Shown here: in pieces, positions 1 to 9,816 of the stretch
Layout of the letters: every line of letters starts with the position of its first letter
Position numbering within the stretch: the first letter of the stretch is position 1
NCBI GenBank assembly: GCA_022432975.1
Contig: CM039511.1
Span: 23,462,557-23,526,556 of the forward strand
Length of the DNA stretch: 64,000 nt
Reading direction: 5' to 3'
DNA from: Begonia masoniana
Lineage: Eukaryota > Streptophyta > Magnoliopsida > Cucurbitales > Begoniaceae
Notes under the pieces: model-generated
Seen by the model: only the letters and a program-made list of their open reading frames with translations
What the model was told of the DNA's origin: nothing
The model's database searches: none
Made by a program: the position numbers and the translations under genes

Positions 1-199
1 TGTTTAAATGATTTAAGTTTTATTAATAGTTTTAGTTTATATTTTAAATGATTTACCAAACGAACTTCGATTTCGATTCCGGTTTCGGCTTCGATTTCAT
101 TTCCGCTTTAACGTTAGGTTTTAAAGTTTTTATTTAAAATGTAAAAATAAAAATGAAAAATTTATACGGTTAAATGGGTACGGACTTAGGGTCGTTACA
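1..199 (+). mobile_element. 3' end of a gypsy-type LTR, cut by the window edge
   Basis: The segment ends in GGGTCGTTACA at 189-199, the terminal sequence shared by the plus-oriented long LTRs of this window. The body is T-rich with a TTTCG/TTCCG-rich stretch at 60-110 that recurs, reversed, in the tail of LTR P near 35,900. What follows (from 200) is the body of a different LTR tail, so this copy appears to be inserted into the LTR of the next element. Its start and left target duplication lie outside the window. Confidence 0.6.
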
Positions 200-935
<736 letters not shown>

Positions 936-941
936 AACTTG

Positions 942-953
942 TGGTATCAGAGC
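942..953 (+). other. Primer binding site of E1 (initiator Met tRNA)
   Basis: TGGTATCAGAGC is the standard complement of the 3' end of plant initiator Met tRNA and begins seven bases after the LTR end at 935. It fixes the plus orientation of E1 and the boundary between LTR and internal region. Confidence 0.9.
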
Positions 954-1096
954 ACCCGGGTTTTAAAATCGGTTATGCAGACTGCCTACTAGCACAAATT
1001 GCCGCATGAGTACTCTCCAACAACTGTAAGTGTTTACGATTTTAGTAATGTCATTTTAAGTTAAGTTGTGTTTATGATGTGATTAGGATTGACAAG

Positions 1097-1360
1097 ATGG
1101 TGAGGGGACAACGTGAAGGAGTCAATGAGAAAAGTAACACAATTGCTCAACTAACGGAATAGGTTCACCGCCAATCCCGTCAGATTGAACGGCTAGTGGC
1201 TAGAGAGGAGCAAGGGAACACTAGTTCAAGTGCAATTCATGACCAAAGTGGCAAGCGGTTTCACAGACTTCGACCTCCGACATTTAATGGACAAGTTTCG
1301 GATCCTATTCATGCTAAAGAATGGATTCGGACAATCGAGGACATGTTCAAGTATGCCCAC
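1097..1360 (+). pseudogene. gag N-terminal fragment of E1 (broken)
   Basis: From ATG 1097 the frame reads 21 codons and then hits TAG at 1160-1162, probably from a former CAG Gln codon. The same frame continues from 1163 with the gag signature RLRPPTFNG, followed by [12 protein letters not shown]. The intact-looking gag at 9102-8434 has RLRPPTFDG and WICKIERMFAYA at the same places. After about 1358 the gag similarity stops and the sequence jumps to RNase H in another frame. The capsid core, zinc knuckles, protease and RT are therefore missing. This is a non-functional Ty3/gypsy structural gene. Confidence 0.8.
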
Positions 1361-1527
1361 AGTGCGATGTGTTTTCATACCACAAAAGTCTTAAATATCT
1401 CTTTACTCAAAAGGAATTAAATATGAGGCAAAGGTGTTGGCTTAAGTTCGTTAAAGATTATGATTTTGAAATTAAGTATCACCCTGGTAAAGCCAATGCG
1501 GTTGCCGACGCATTAAACAGGATGTAG
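1361..1527 (+). pseudogene. RNase H C-terminal fragment of E1
   Basis: The frame ending with TAG at 1525-1527 contains [18 protein letters not shown] and then [16 protein letters not shown], the well-known end of the gypsy RNase H domain (family consensus ...VADALSRM). The conserved Asp of the usual TDHKSLKYL motif is Tyr here. The domain is preceded directly by gag sequence in a different frame, so an internal deletion has removed protease, RT and most of RNase H. After 1527 a degenerate linker (to about 1700) leads into integrase. Confidence 0.8.
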
Positions 1528-1639
1528 ACGACAATGCAGCCAACGATGTCAGTTATGTCTGTACCTTTGAAGCTGGAAGTTCAAAAGTTTGAATTGGAGA
1601 TAATTCCTGAGTTATCAGCCTTTTTTCAGATTTGACCAT

Positions 1640-3121
1640 CCGGCCGACCATTTTGAATAGAATCAAGGAGGCCCAACAGAAGGATTCAAATGAAAAAATT
1701 ACATCATGAGAAAAATGACAGATGATTCTTCTGAGTTCAGCCTTTCGGTGGATGGTATTCTGAAATTTAGAGACCGATGGTATGTCCCGAAAGATGAGGA
1801 GTTGCGAAAATTGGTTTTGGCTGAAGCACACTCGTCTTCCTTCTTAGTGCATCCAGGCAATAACAAGATGTACCGAGACTTGAAGTTGCTTTATTGGTGG
1901 CCAAATCTGAAAAGGGATGTTGCCATGTATGTAGAGTCATGTATGGTATACCAACAAGTTAAGGCAGAACATCAACGACCGGGAGGTACTCTTCAACCTT
2001 TACCAATTCCCGAATGGAAATGGGAAAATATCGCCATGGACTTTGTGGTGGGATTACCAAAGACGACTAGAGGCCATGATAGTATTTGAGTCATTGTTGA
2101 CAGATTGACGAAATCAGCTCACTTCCTACTAGTAAAGATGACCTATTCGATGGACCAGTTTGCAAACTTGTATGTCCAGGACATCATTAGGCTACACAGG
2201 ATTCCTGTTTCAATTGTCTCTGATCGAGATCCTAGGTTTACCTCAAGATTTTGGAAAAGTCTACAAGGCTTGATGGGTACAAAATTAACTTTTAGCACGG
2301 CATTCCACCCTCAGACCAATAGGCAATTGGAGCAGACTATTCAGATACTCGAAGACATGTTGAGGGCATGCGTCCTCAAATTTCAGACATCTTGGAGCCG
2401 ATACCTATCATTAGTTGAGTTTTCCTATAACAATAGTTACCAATCAACCATTGGTATGGCTCCGTATGAGGTGCTTTACAGCAGGAGGTGTAAATCACCC
2501 TTATACTGGGACGAGGTCGGTGAAGCCAAGCTTTTAGGTCTTGAGTTACTACAACAAATGTCTGAGAATATTTCTATTATTAGACAAAGGATGGAAACCG
2601 CTCAAAGTCGGCAAAAGAGTTATGCGAACAGAAGAAGGAGAGATTTGGAGTTCGCTATAGGAGATGAAGTTTTCCTGAAGATCTCACTGTTCAAAGGAGT
2701 TATGCGGTTTGGTAAGAAAGGGAAGCTTAATCCACGGTTCGTTGGACCTTTTCCTATTTTGGGAAGGATTGGAGGTACGGCTTACAGGTTGCAGCTACCT
2801 TCATCTATGGATGGGGTCCACAATGTTTTCCACATATATTTGTTAAGGAAGTGCATACGTGATCCAACACATGTGGTTGAGGCGGTGAGCATTGAGATCC
2901 AACCGACCTTGACAAATGAGGAAAAGCCAAAGCTGATTTTAGAGTCTACGATTAAAGTCTTGCGTAACAAAGAGATCCCACTGGTGAAAGTATTATGGAG
3001 GAATCACAATATTGAGGAAGCTACGTGGGAGCGACAACAGGACATGATGGACAAGAATCTAGAATTATTAAGGTATGCAAATTTTGAGGACAAAATTTTA
3101 AATAAGGAGGGAAGGATGTAA
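1640..3121 (+). pseudogene. Integrase with chromodomain-like tail of E1 (broken)
   Basis: This is the 3' part of a gypsy pol gene, open from 1706 to TAA at 3119-3121 except for one in-frame TGA at 2087-2089. The zinc-binding region is visible (HSSSFLVHPG, then C-M-V-Y), but the second Cys of the CxxC pair is Tyr. The catalytic core shows the first Asp in AMDFVVGLP, the second in SDRDPRFTS and the Glu in QLEQTIQILEDML. The usual TDGQSE context reads TNRQLE. A GPF-type module follows (NPRFVGPFPIL), and the C-terminus (VLWRNHNIEEATWE) looks like a divergent chromodomain. Long LTRs, the iMet primer site and this tail fit the Tekay/Del chromovirus clade by inference. The protein cannot be functional. 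Confidence 0.85.
3103..3116 (+). other. Polypurine tract of E1
   Basis: A purine-rich run (AAGGAGGGAAGGA) lies immediately before the TGTAACACC start of the 3' LTR at 3117 and overlaps the last codons of pol. This is the expected plus-strand priming position. Confidence 0.8.
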
Positions 3122-3965
3122 CACCCGAATTTTTGGGTTATGGATTTTGTTTCTTGACCTCCGGTTTCTTTTTCGCCGTATAGTGTTTTAATCCGTAAAA
3201 TATTGATTTAGGCTCATTTCGCGAATAGGAAGTTTTATTGGAACCACTAGGATTTATTGGAATTTTAGTGGAGTGAGATTATTTTAGAGAAAATCAATTC
3301 ATAGGTTAATTTAATGGAATTAAGAAAAGAATTATGACGAAGGGTAATAAGGTAATTTTGTAGGTCAAATTTATTAAAACCTAAAACTCTCTTTATTTTT
3401 CTCTCACTCTCACGATCTCCCCCTTCCCACGAAACTCTTCCCTTCTCCCCACGCCGTTTTCTTCCATCGACTGACCAACGTCCATTTCTGGCGAGTTTCT
3501 TTCCGATTTTACTTCCCCAATCGATATTCTAGGTAATCCCCCAAGCTTTTGACACGTTTAGTTGTTGATTTAGGGTTATATTTCATTAGAGTTATTGATT
3601 TAAGGTTGAGATTTATTGGGTTTTAGTTAGAAATCGATGGTGTTGCGTTTTAATACTCATTGATGATTCATTTATTGCTATTGAAGTAGTTATGATGAAT
3701 TAATGGTGATTATTTGTTAAATGGGATTGATGTTGGTAGTTGGAAGGAGTAAATACCATTGATGTGAGGGAAGGTTAAGTTGTGCACACAAGGTGTTCGA
3801 TAAAATGCCCGAACGAGAGAATTTGGAGATTTAGGAAACTTCTTTAGCTAGGATTTTGCTAGTTTCAAATTTAGATTATTTAGGATTGATTTTAACATCG
3901 AGATATGAAATGTCTTAGGTGAAGAGGGCATAAAGTGAAGGCACGACGTTGCTAAAGGCGCCCAG

Positions 3966-4343
3966 TGTAACGACCCTTTTTCCCAGAAAGATATTGTTCG
4001 CTCTGGGGATTGGGTCGCGGCCTAATATCCTCCCCTCACAGCTTTGTTTGGCGAGGACTTCCTAGTCGGTCACCCAACCTGGTACTACTCTCGCCGAAGC
4101 ACTTTTAACTTCAGAGTTCTTATGGGATCCGTTGCCAATTGTGCTCTAAAATGCGTCTTACTATTTTTGGAAGGGTCTCTTTACATATGTTTCATTTCCA
4201 CATACTTCCCCAAGTGATGTGGGACTGTGACGACCCCCACATTACGACCTACCTCCTTCACCGGCCTTTTTCCCGCGCGGACGCACTGTCATCCGAGTCC
4301 GGATCCAGTATACGGGCCAGTCGAGCACATATGGGTCATCACA
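3966..4343 (-). mobile_element. Cassandra-like solo LTR carrying a 5S-derived segment
   Basis: A 378-bp unit begins TGTAACGACCC and ends TCATCACA on the plus strand. It is flanked by a perfect 5-bp duplication CCCAG (3961-3965 and 4344-4348), which shows a clean LTR insertion with no internal region left. Read on the minus strand it contains a 5S rRNA-like segment and the sequence TCCCACATCACTTGGGGAAG, which resembles the opening of Cassandra TRIM LTRs as I know them. Cassandra elements are short non-autonomous retrotransposons whose LTRs carry 5S RNA sequence. The insertion sits exactly at the exon-like/donor-2 boundary of LTR A. Confidence 0.8.
4052..4146 (-). other. 5S rRNA-like segment with pol III promoter region
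   Basis: On the minus strand, blocks match plant 5S rRNA in order: GGATCCCAT, AGAACTC, GAAGTTAA, GTGCTT, GGCGAGAGTAGTAC, TGGGTGACC and GGAAGTCCTCG. These span the internal control region (A box, intermediate element, C box) of pol III 5S genes. The first 20 or so bases of 5S are poorly matched, so this is not a normal rRNA gene but the 5S-derived part of the Cassandra-like LTR. Whether it is transcribed cannot be told from sequence. Confidence 0.85.
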
Positions 4344-5060
4344 CCCAGGTAAGTGAGTGTGTTAGGATGTCGGCCGTTAGGGCCCTATATCACGAGGGTA
4401 CTAGGAGTTTAGTATTTTTAACTTTTTGATGAATATGGCTTGTCGGGATTGTGATATGATGAATGTTTGATGGCTTGTTTCTTATTGTATAATGTCCTTA
4501 CGTCTCTATGTGCATTCACGTTCATGCATCATGGTTTTCTCTAAAAGCACACGAAAACGTTTTATGCATATGATTTGAGTTAATAAGATAAGACTATGAA
4601 ATGTATGTAAATGGTTAGGCGTGGGACGGGGATTATTTGGCCATGATTTTATTCTTGAGATTATGTGTACGGTTCGCGGATCCTCCCGCTGGTAGGGGCC
4701 GAACTGGCAGGAAGACTCGCGGATCCTCCCGCTGGTGGGGGCCGAGTTGACAATGCATAGTCAGTTCGCAAATCCTACTACTGTGTGGGCGGGATTGATT
4801 GTTACTATTATTGTCCGAGAGGACCACGATCACGATTCCCTTGCCACTTCCTCATGCCCCTTTAACCCAAGACAAGTGGATTATGAAATAAGATTATGAA
4901 CATGATTTTTACGATACATGCATACATGGTCATTCACGTATATGTTTACATTCCTTACTAAGCATTAGGCTTATAGTTTAAACCTTTTGATGTAGGTGAT
5001 GAATTTGAAGGTGAGGACCTCAAATCTAACGATGAAGTCTAAATCAAGTTGTTGCAAGTC

Positions 5061-5182
5061 TAATTCTATCCAATGCTAAACTTCAACATGACATGATTTA
5101 ACATTTCTACTTTAGCAACTTCTATAAATATGTAAAAGGAAACATACCTGTAATTACAGTATGCTGCCCATCATCGTCTTCA
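5061..5182. other. Junction stretch between LTR A and the E2 gag
   Basis: No coding potential or repeat is recognised here. It probably contains the broken ends of LTR A (plus) and E2 (minus), just downstream of the gag stop at 5183-5185 on the minus strand. Confidence 0.4.
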
Positions 5183-5546
5183 CTAATGAGGGAGAAGATC
5201 CTCTATTACTCTTGCAGGTCCCTCATTTTGTGTCAGGCAGTCCTTGGCGAGATGACCCATCTTGTTGCAATTAAAACACTGCCCTTTACCTTTCTTCGAA
5301 CAGTTCCTGGAGAGATGACCCATCTCTTGGCAGTTGAAACACCTTCCTTTGTTCTTCTTTGGGCAGTCTGTGGAAATATGACCTTGCTCGTTACAATTGA
5401 AACATCGGCCAGAGCCTGCCTTGCATACCCCATCATGGAGCTTCTTACATGTTGGACATCGAGGGAACTGCACATACTCCGGTGCATGTTTTCCATTTAC
5501 TTGACTAATTCCATCGTCACTTGACCTTTTCATGCCCCGCGGTTGA
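5183..5546 (-). pseudogene. gag C-terminal part of E2: zinc knuckles, cut off by LTR B
   Basis: The minus frame encodes QPRGMKRSSDDG, a Cys-rich CPTCKKLHDGVC and three canonical CCHC nucleocapsid knuckles: CFNCNEQGHISTDC, CFNCQEMGHLSRNC and CFNCNKMGHLAKDC. A stop follows at 5183. Knuckles of this type bind retroelement RNA during packaging. The N-terminal part of the same gag lies at 9102-8434 and the two halves are separated by LTR B. The open frame entering this half from LTR B (residues M-L) is not part of gag. No protease or RT follows on the left, so E2 is truncated. Confidence 0.88.
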
Positions 5547-6460
5547 TGTAACACCTTAGTTTTTCAGGTTTCCGCTCCAATAGTATTTTCATAAATAAGA
5601 AATATAGGTTTGTTTCGTGAGCGGGAGGTTTTATTATGGCCCTAGAAATTTATTAGAATTTTTAGAAGAATAAGTAAATTTTTAGAAATCCAAATTGATA
5701 GTATAACACCAAGTTCCATTTTTAGCCCTATAGCGGTTTTAAGTCGTAAAAAAAATAGTAAATTAGGTCCGATTTGCGAACGGAGAGTTTCGTTAGAACC
5801 CTAGTGATTAATTTGGATTTTTGGAGGAATAAGAAAATTTGGAGAAACCGAAACGATAGACTAATTAACTAAATAAGCAAAGAATTAAGGGAAGGGCATA
5901 TAGGTAATTTGCTAAGTCAAAAAAATTTAATTAAAACATAATTTCCTCCCCTTTTTCCCTCATTTCTCCCTTCTCCTACGCAAAGCTCTCCTCCTTTGGC
6001 GATTTTCTTCTTCCCCTCCACGTTCTCTCCTCCTCCAATCATTCTCTTCCTTTCTGGTGATTTCTCTTCTGGTTTTCCTTCAACAATCATACCCTAGGTA
6101 AGATTCTAAGTATCCTATGTATTTAGTTTCGGCTTTGGAGTTGATTTCAGTTAGGGTTTCAATTGGGCATTTTTTGAAATTGTCGTTTTAGGTTAGGAAT
6201 GAGTTATGGTTGTTGATTGGTGATGTGTTTATTGTTATTATAGTTGATTTGATAAATTATTAGGGATTTTTGGTTGCTGGAGTTTGAAGAAAAGCCATTA
6301 ATGGAGTTTGTTAAATTGTGAGTATAATGTGCTTGATGAAATGCCCGAAAGACTTTAAAATAAGTTCTAGAGAAACTTGTTTTGGCTAAGAGCTTAGTTT
6401 AAGTTTGGAATTCATTTATTTAGGTTCGGTTTTAATGCCACCACTTGTGAAATGCCTTAG

Positions 6461-6506
6461 GTGGAGACGACCTTTTGGACGGTGCTCGGCTTGCTACGGA
6501 CGCCAG
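6461..6506 (+). other. Exon-2-like block of LTR B between splice-like sites
   Basis: A 46-nt block is bounded by CCTTAG/GTGGAG and GCCAG/GTAAGT. Blocks of 44-48 nt with the same borders occur in LTRs A (3919-3965), Q (10636-10682), G (22602-22648, minus), F (25093-25140, minus), P (37452-37495, minus), J (51121-51165, minus) and K (53379-53423). The length is not held to one reading frame, so a non-coding leader exon is more likely than coding sequence. Confidence 0.45.
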
Positions 6507-6949
6507 GTAAGTGGATGTTAGGTTTCCGGCCCTTAAGGCCCTACATCATGTCAATGCTAGGTTTTTGTGCTTTGATGATGATTTTCTGATTGTGGGGTTT
6601 AATGAGTCAGGTAGCTTATGATGTTAGTTATTAGCGATTTGTTAGGTTCGTTGTGAGTAAAACATGTCAATGTACGTTGTGAACTGTTTGATGATATGTT
6701 TTGATGATATGTTATTCGTAAATTCCTCATGCATCATGTTTTTCTCAAGTGACATGTGACATGTTTCCATGCATGATTTATGTAAAGAAAAGTAACGATT
6801 AAGTGTGGGTTGGGACCGTATGGCCATATCAACAAAACTAATGTCACTGTCCATGCGATGGACCATGATTACGGCCGAAAGGACAATGTACACGCACTTG
6901 GCCTACTCCCTGGCACAATCCTCACCTTAATCCATGTCAACTGAAAAGA

Positions 6950-7000
6950 AAAAGAATATGAACAAGTAAATGAATAAGAACAAGTAAATGAATAAGCTTT
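6950..7000 (+). repeat. Two-copy 19-bp repeat in LTR B at the site of the 26-bp satellite
   Basis: GAACAAGTAAATGAATAA is present twice in a row, preceded by GAATAT. It lies just before the AAGCATTAGGCTTA block. In the neighbouring LTR Q the same position holds AATATGAACAATGATTACG repeated about 112 times. Confidence 0.6.
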
Positions 7001-7499
7001 AGGAATTCATGCATTCATGTACATGTTAAGTATAGTGCATTCCCTTATTAAGCATTAGGCTTAATGTTTATATTGTATGATGTAGGTGACGAGAGCGAAG
7101 GTGAGGAACCTCCTCTCGATGACAAGTAATGGTGGTCGATGGATGGTGCTCATGGTAGCGGGGAGTGTTTGGCTAGGCATGATGACCCGTGGTTGTGCTC
7201 CAAGCTGTTTTGTGATAAATAGGTGCGCACTAGTTTGATGTTAGGAATGTTATGGATTTTAGGATGTATAGGGAGGTCTGCTACTTAGAGAATTTTATAG
7301 TGAATGAAGGCTTGGTGTTGTGTTGATGAACGTAATTGTTTTGGCGATACTTTAGGAAATTCCGTGTTTAAGTTTAATATCTGTGTTAACAATTTGGTTG
7401 GATGATATTTGATGATTTTAGGTATTTTAAACCGTAAGGATTAACTCGGTTTTTAGAGCGATCCATGCAGTCGTTCTGTGATTTGTGTCGTATCTTGGT

Positions 7500-8150
7500 T
7501 ATGTTTAAGTAATGATCGACATTGGACGATAAAGTTAAGTGTTCTGCATGAAAGTCGTCGTCCACGGTTTGTGGTCGACAAAGTCAGTTAGGTGTTTCTG
7601 TAGAAAAGGTATCGTCCAATGTCTGTGGACGACGAAATCAGTTAAGCATTTTTGAAGGTAAGTCGTCGTCCAACGTCACGTGAGGTTTTAAAAAGTCACG
7701 TGGACGAATGAGTCTACGTGGACGAGTAAGATAAGTAGTCTGTGTGAACGATAAGTCACTTGGACAAATGAGTCTGCGTGGACGAGCAAGTTAAGTAGTT
7801 GGTGTGGACGATACGCCTAAGTAGTCTGTGGACGATGGTCTGTGGACAAATATGTCTGAGTATTCTGGGGATGATAATATTGTCAGAGTCTGGGGACGGT
7901 GTCAGTGTGGACGATACGTCTAAGTAGTCTGTGGACGATGGTCTGTGGACGAATATGTCTGAGTATTCCGGGGACGATAATATCGTCAGAGTCTGGGGAC
8001 GATAACGTCGCCCAATTCTGAGTATGTTATCGCCGGCAGATTCTGAGGACGTTTTCGTCGTCAAATTCTGAGTATGTTATCGCGGGCAGATTCTGAGGAC
8101 GTTTTCGTCGTCAGATTCTGAGTTTGTTAACGTCGGCCGATTCTCACTTA
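7500..8150 (+). repeat. Hypervariable minisatellite of LTR B (GTGGACGA type)
   Basis: Degenerate tandem units rich in GTGGACGA, GTCTGTGG and GGGGACGATAA occur here, including a clear duplication of about 120 bp (compare 7800-7880 with 7905-8000). Units of the ATTCTGAGGACGTTTTCGTCG type follow. The block lies between the conserved ATCCATGCAG motif and the LTR tail. Confidence 0.75.
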
Positions 8151-8433
8151 GTAGAATCCCGAGGGGAATTGAACATCGATGACTCGCCTACGATACTTTT
8201 CTATTTTGGCGAATTTGCTCTCCCTCACTGGCCGATTGCTGTTAACTTTAATTGAATGATTCTCCATTAGTTAGAATGTGATTTAAAGAAAAAAAATAAT
8301 AATATGGCGGGAAAAAGGTAAGGGAGAACTTCTTATAAGAAATGTTGAGATCTTAAGTTAAGTCTACGTACGGCACTCCGTGGCGGCCCTGACCGGGTCG
8401 GGGTCGTCACAGTTGTTGTTGTTCTTCATCACT

Positions 8434-9102
8434 TTACTGAGTTATAATTTCTTTGAAGAATTTCTCCGATGTTTCTCTTTGTTGTTGAAGCTTCATCTCA
8501 ATATCATCCAGCTCTAGGGCCTTGGCCACAACCAAGTGGTACGACATATCGTCGATGCCTGCAGTCGTTACTCCTTTCAAAATTTCTAACTTCAATCCTT
8601 GCACAAATTGGTATACCTTGTCCTCTTCGTTGCTAACCAATTGATGTGCATAGCGGGATAGTGACTCAAACCTTCGTACATACTCAGCCACCGACTCTGT
8701 TTGGCGTAGTTGGAAAAACTTCATCCTTTTGTTGGTTCGGATGGTACGATTAAAATACTTGTGATAGAACGTCGTCTTGAATCGTTCCCATGTCATAACC
8801 TCTGTATTCGTAGTGGCCATAACTGTATCCCACCAGAAAATGACATCCTTTTCCAGATTGAATACCGCACACGTCACCTTGTCGGCTTCTTTCACCTTTG
8901 CGTAAGCAAACATGCGCTCTATCTTGCAGATCCACTCCTCGATGCAAGTGGGATCCGAAGACTGTCCATCAAATGTCGGGGGCCTAAGTCGGCTGAACCT
9001 TTCTCCACTCTGGTCCTGTGGAGCATTACCTTGTTTGTTACCATTTCCATTCCGGTTTAACAAAATCCCTATCTGTTTTGACTGTTGGCACACTATGTCC
9101 AT
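8434..9102 (-). pseudogene. gag N-terminal and capsid part of E2
   Basis: A 222-residue frame holds a Retrotrans_gag domain: RLRPPTFDGQSSDP and WICKIERMFAYAKV near the N-terminus, WWDTV and TWERFKTTFYHKYF in the middle, then QTESVAEYVRRFESLSRYA and YQFVQGLKLEI. Gag forms the cytoplasmic virus-like particle of Ty3/gypsy elements. The ATG at 9102 is a plausible start downstream of the primer site. A TAA at 8434-8436 ends it a few codons before LTR B, and the zinc-knuckle half lies beyond LTR B at 5546-5183. The element therefore carries a nonsense change as well as the insertion. Confidence 0.88.
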
Positions 9103-9287
9103 AAGTTGGCTATTGGGAGTCTCCTCGGGTTGTCTAGGTGCTCTCGGTATTTTCTAGTCCACTACAATCATAAACATGGGTTAATATTTAAAAACATACA
9201 GAATTCTAAACATTTACAGTTGCCGAAGCACTTCCATGTGGCAGGTGGCATTGTTAGGTAATCAATTGAACGATTGCGACCACGTGA

Positions 9288-9298
9288 CTCTGATACCA
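9288..9298 (-). other. Primer binding site of E2
   Basis: On the minus strand TGGTATCAGAG lies four bases after an LTR end GGGTCGTTACA (minus, reading out at 9303). It fixes E2 as a minus-strand element with its 5' LTR to the right. Confidence 0.85.
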
Positions 9299-9302
9299 TA
9301 AC

Positions 9303-9816
9303 TGTAACGACCCCGACTCTCTCCGAGCTGTCACAGGACTTGACTTGACGTTGACTTTGACTTAGACATTTTGGGCGTAAAATTTTTTTTCAACTTTTGA
9401 AACATTAAAATGAGGACTAAAATCATTTTTTGATAAAACGTCGATTCGGTTTTTAGGTCTTTAAAATATATGGAGGACGATCGTAAAATAGATTTAAAAA
9501 GTATCGTAAAAGATCGGGTTGAAACGTGTTTTAAAAAGTCAACATTTGAAAAAAAAACTATAACGACTGACCAAGGGAACCTAGCCCAGCCGTGCAGTCC
9601 AGCCCACAGGCCCACCGACACTACCACGTGGCAGTAATCCAACCGTCCCATGTGTACTCACGATCTTTTCCCCTACCTGGTTTGAAGGGAGTTTTTGCCT
9701 CCCCAGAGATTCGAACCCTGGCTCCCAGGCTTCATAACCAAGGGTTCACCATCTCTGGTACCACTTGAGAGCTCAAGTGGCTTCTTTCGTGAAATCCAGC
9801 CTCAACCACGGAATCT
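9303..9816 (-). mobile_element. 5' LTR (3' part) of E2
   Basis: On the plus strand it begins TGTAACGACCCCGACTC, the reverse of the family LTR end, next to the E2 primer site. It resembles the start of LTR R at 63,318 (TGTAACACCCCGAGTCTC). A tRNA-like SINE candidate lies inside. The LTR is interrupted at 9817 by plus-oriented LTR heads, and its own start was not found. Confidence 0.6.
9665..9795 (-). mobile_element. Possible tRNA-derived SINE
   Basis: On the minus strand AAGTGGTACCAGAGATGG resembles a pol III A box (tRNA D-arm), and GGTTCGAATCTC about 50 bases later is a good B box (T-arm). The spacing and order fit a tRNA-derived head. No clear 3' tail or target duplication was found, so a tRNA-like stretch native to the LTR is also possible. 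Confidence 0.45.

Larger units (their letters stand above)
3117..5060 (+). mobile_element. 3' LTR of E1 (LTR A), truncated and carrying an insertion
   Basis: It starts TGTAACACCCG right after the polypurine tract. It carries the family's conserved blocks: donor-like CTAGGTAA at 3529-3536, acceptor-like CTTAG at 3914-3918, the exon-like block 3919-3965, donor GTAAGTG at 4349 (displaced by the Cassandra-like insertion) and acceptor-like TGTAGGTGA at 4991. It then breaks off before the usual hypervariable block and terminal GGGTCGTTACA. The right limit is uncertain (about 5,050-5,160), where sequence belonging to the minus-strand element E2 begins. Confidence 0.7.
5547..8411 (+). mobile_element. 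Solo LTR B inserted in the E2 gag
   Basis: It runs from TGTAACACC at 5547 to GGGTCGTCACA at 8411, 2,865 bp, with no gag/pol inside. The flanks are GTTGA (5542-5546) and GTTGT (8412-8416), a 4/5 target duplication, and both lie in the same gag gene of E2. It shows the full family layout: U3-like head, donor 1 CCCTAG/GTAAGA (6092-6102), acceptor 1 CCTTAG (6455-6460), the 46-nt exon-like block, donor 2 CAG/GTAAGT (6504-6512), a GGCC...CCTACATCA block, acceptor 2 TGTAG/GTGA (7081), ATCCATGCAG (7464), a hypervariable minisatellite and the tail. The U3 head is present twice (5547 and 5702). Confidence 0.85.

Noticed and set aside
4052..4146. Functional 5S rRNA gene
   Set aside because: The first part of 5S is poorly matched, several substitutions occur, and it sits inside a TG...CA unit with a 5-bp duplication, so it is the 5S-derived part of a Cassandra-like LTR.
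5186..5524. Plus-strand ORF of 112 residues
   Set aside because: It is the shadow of the zinc-knuckle gag on the minus strand.
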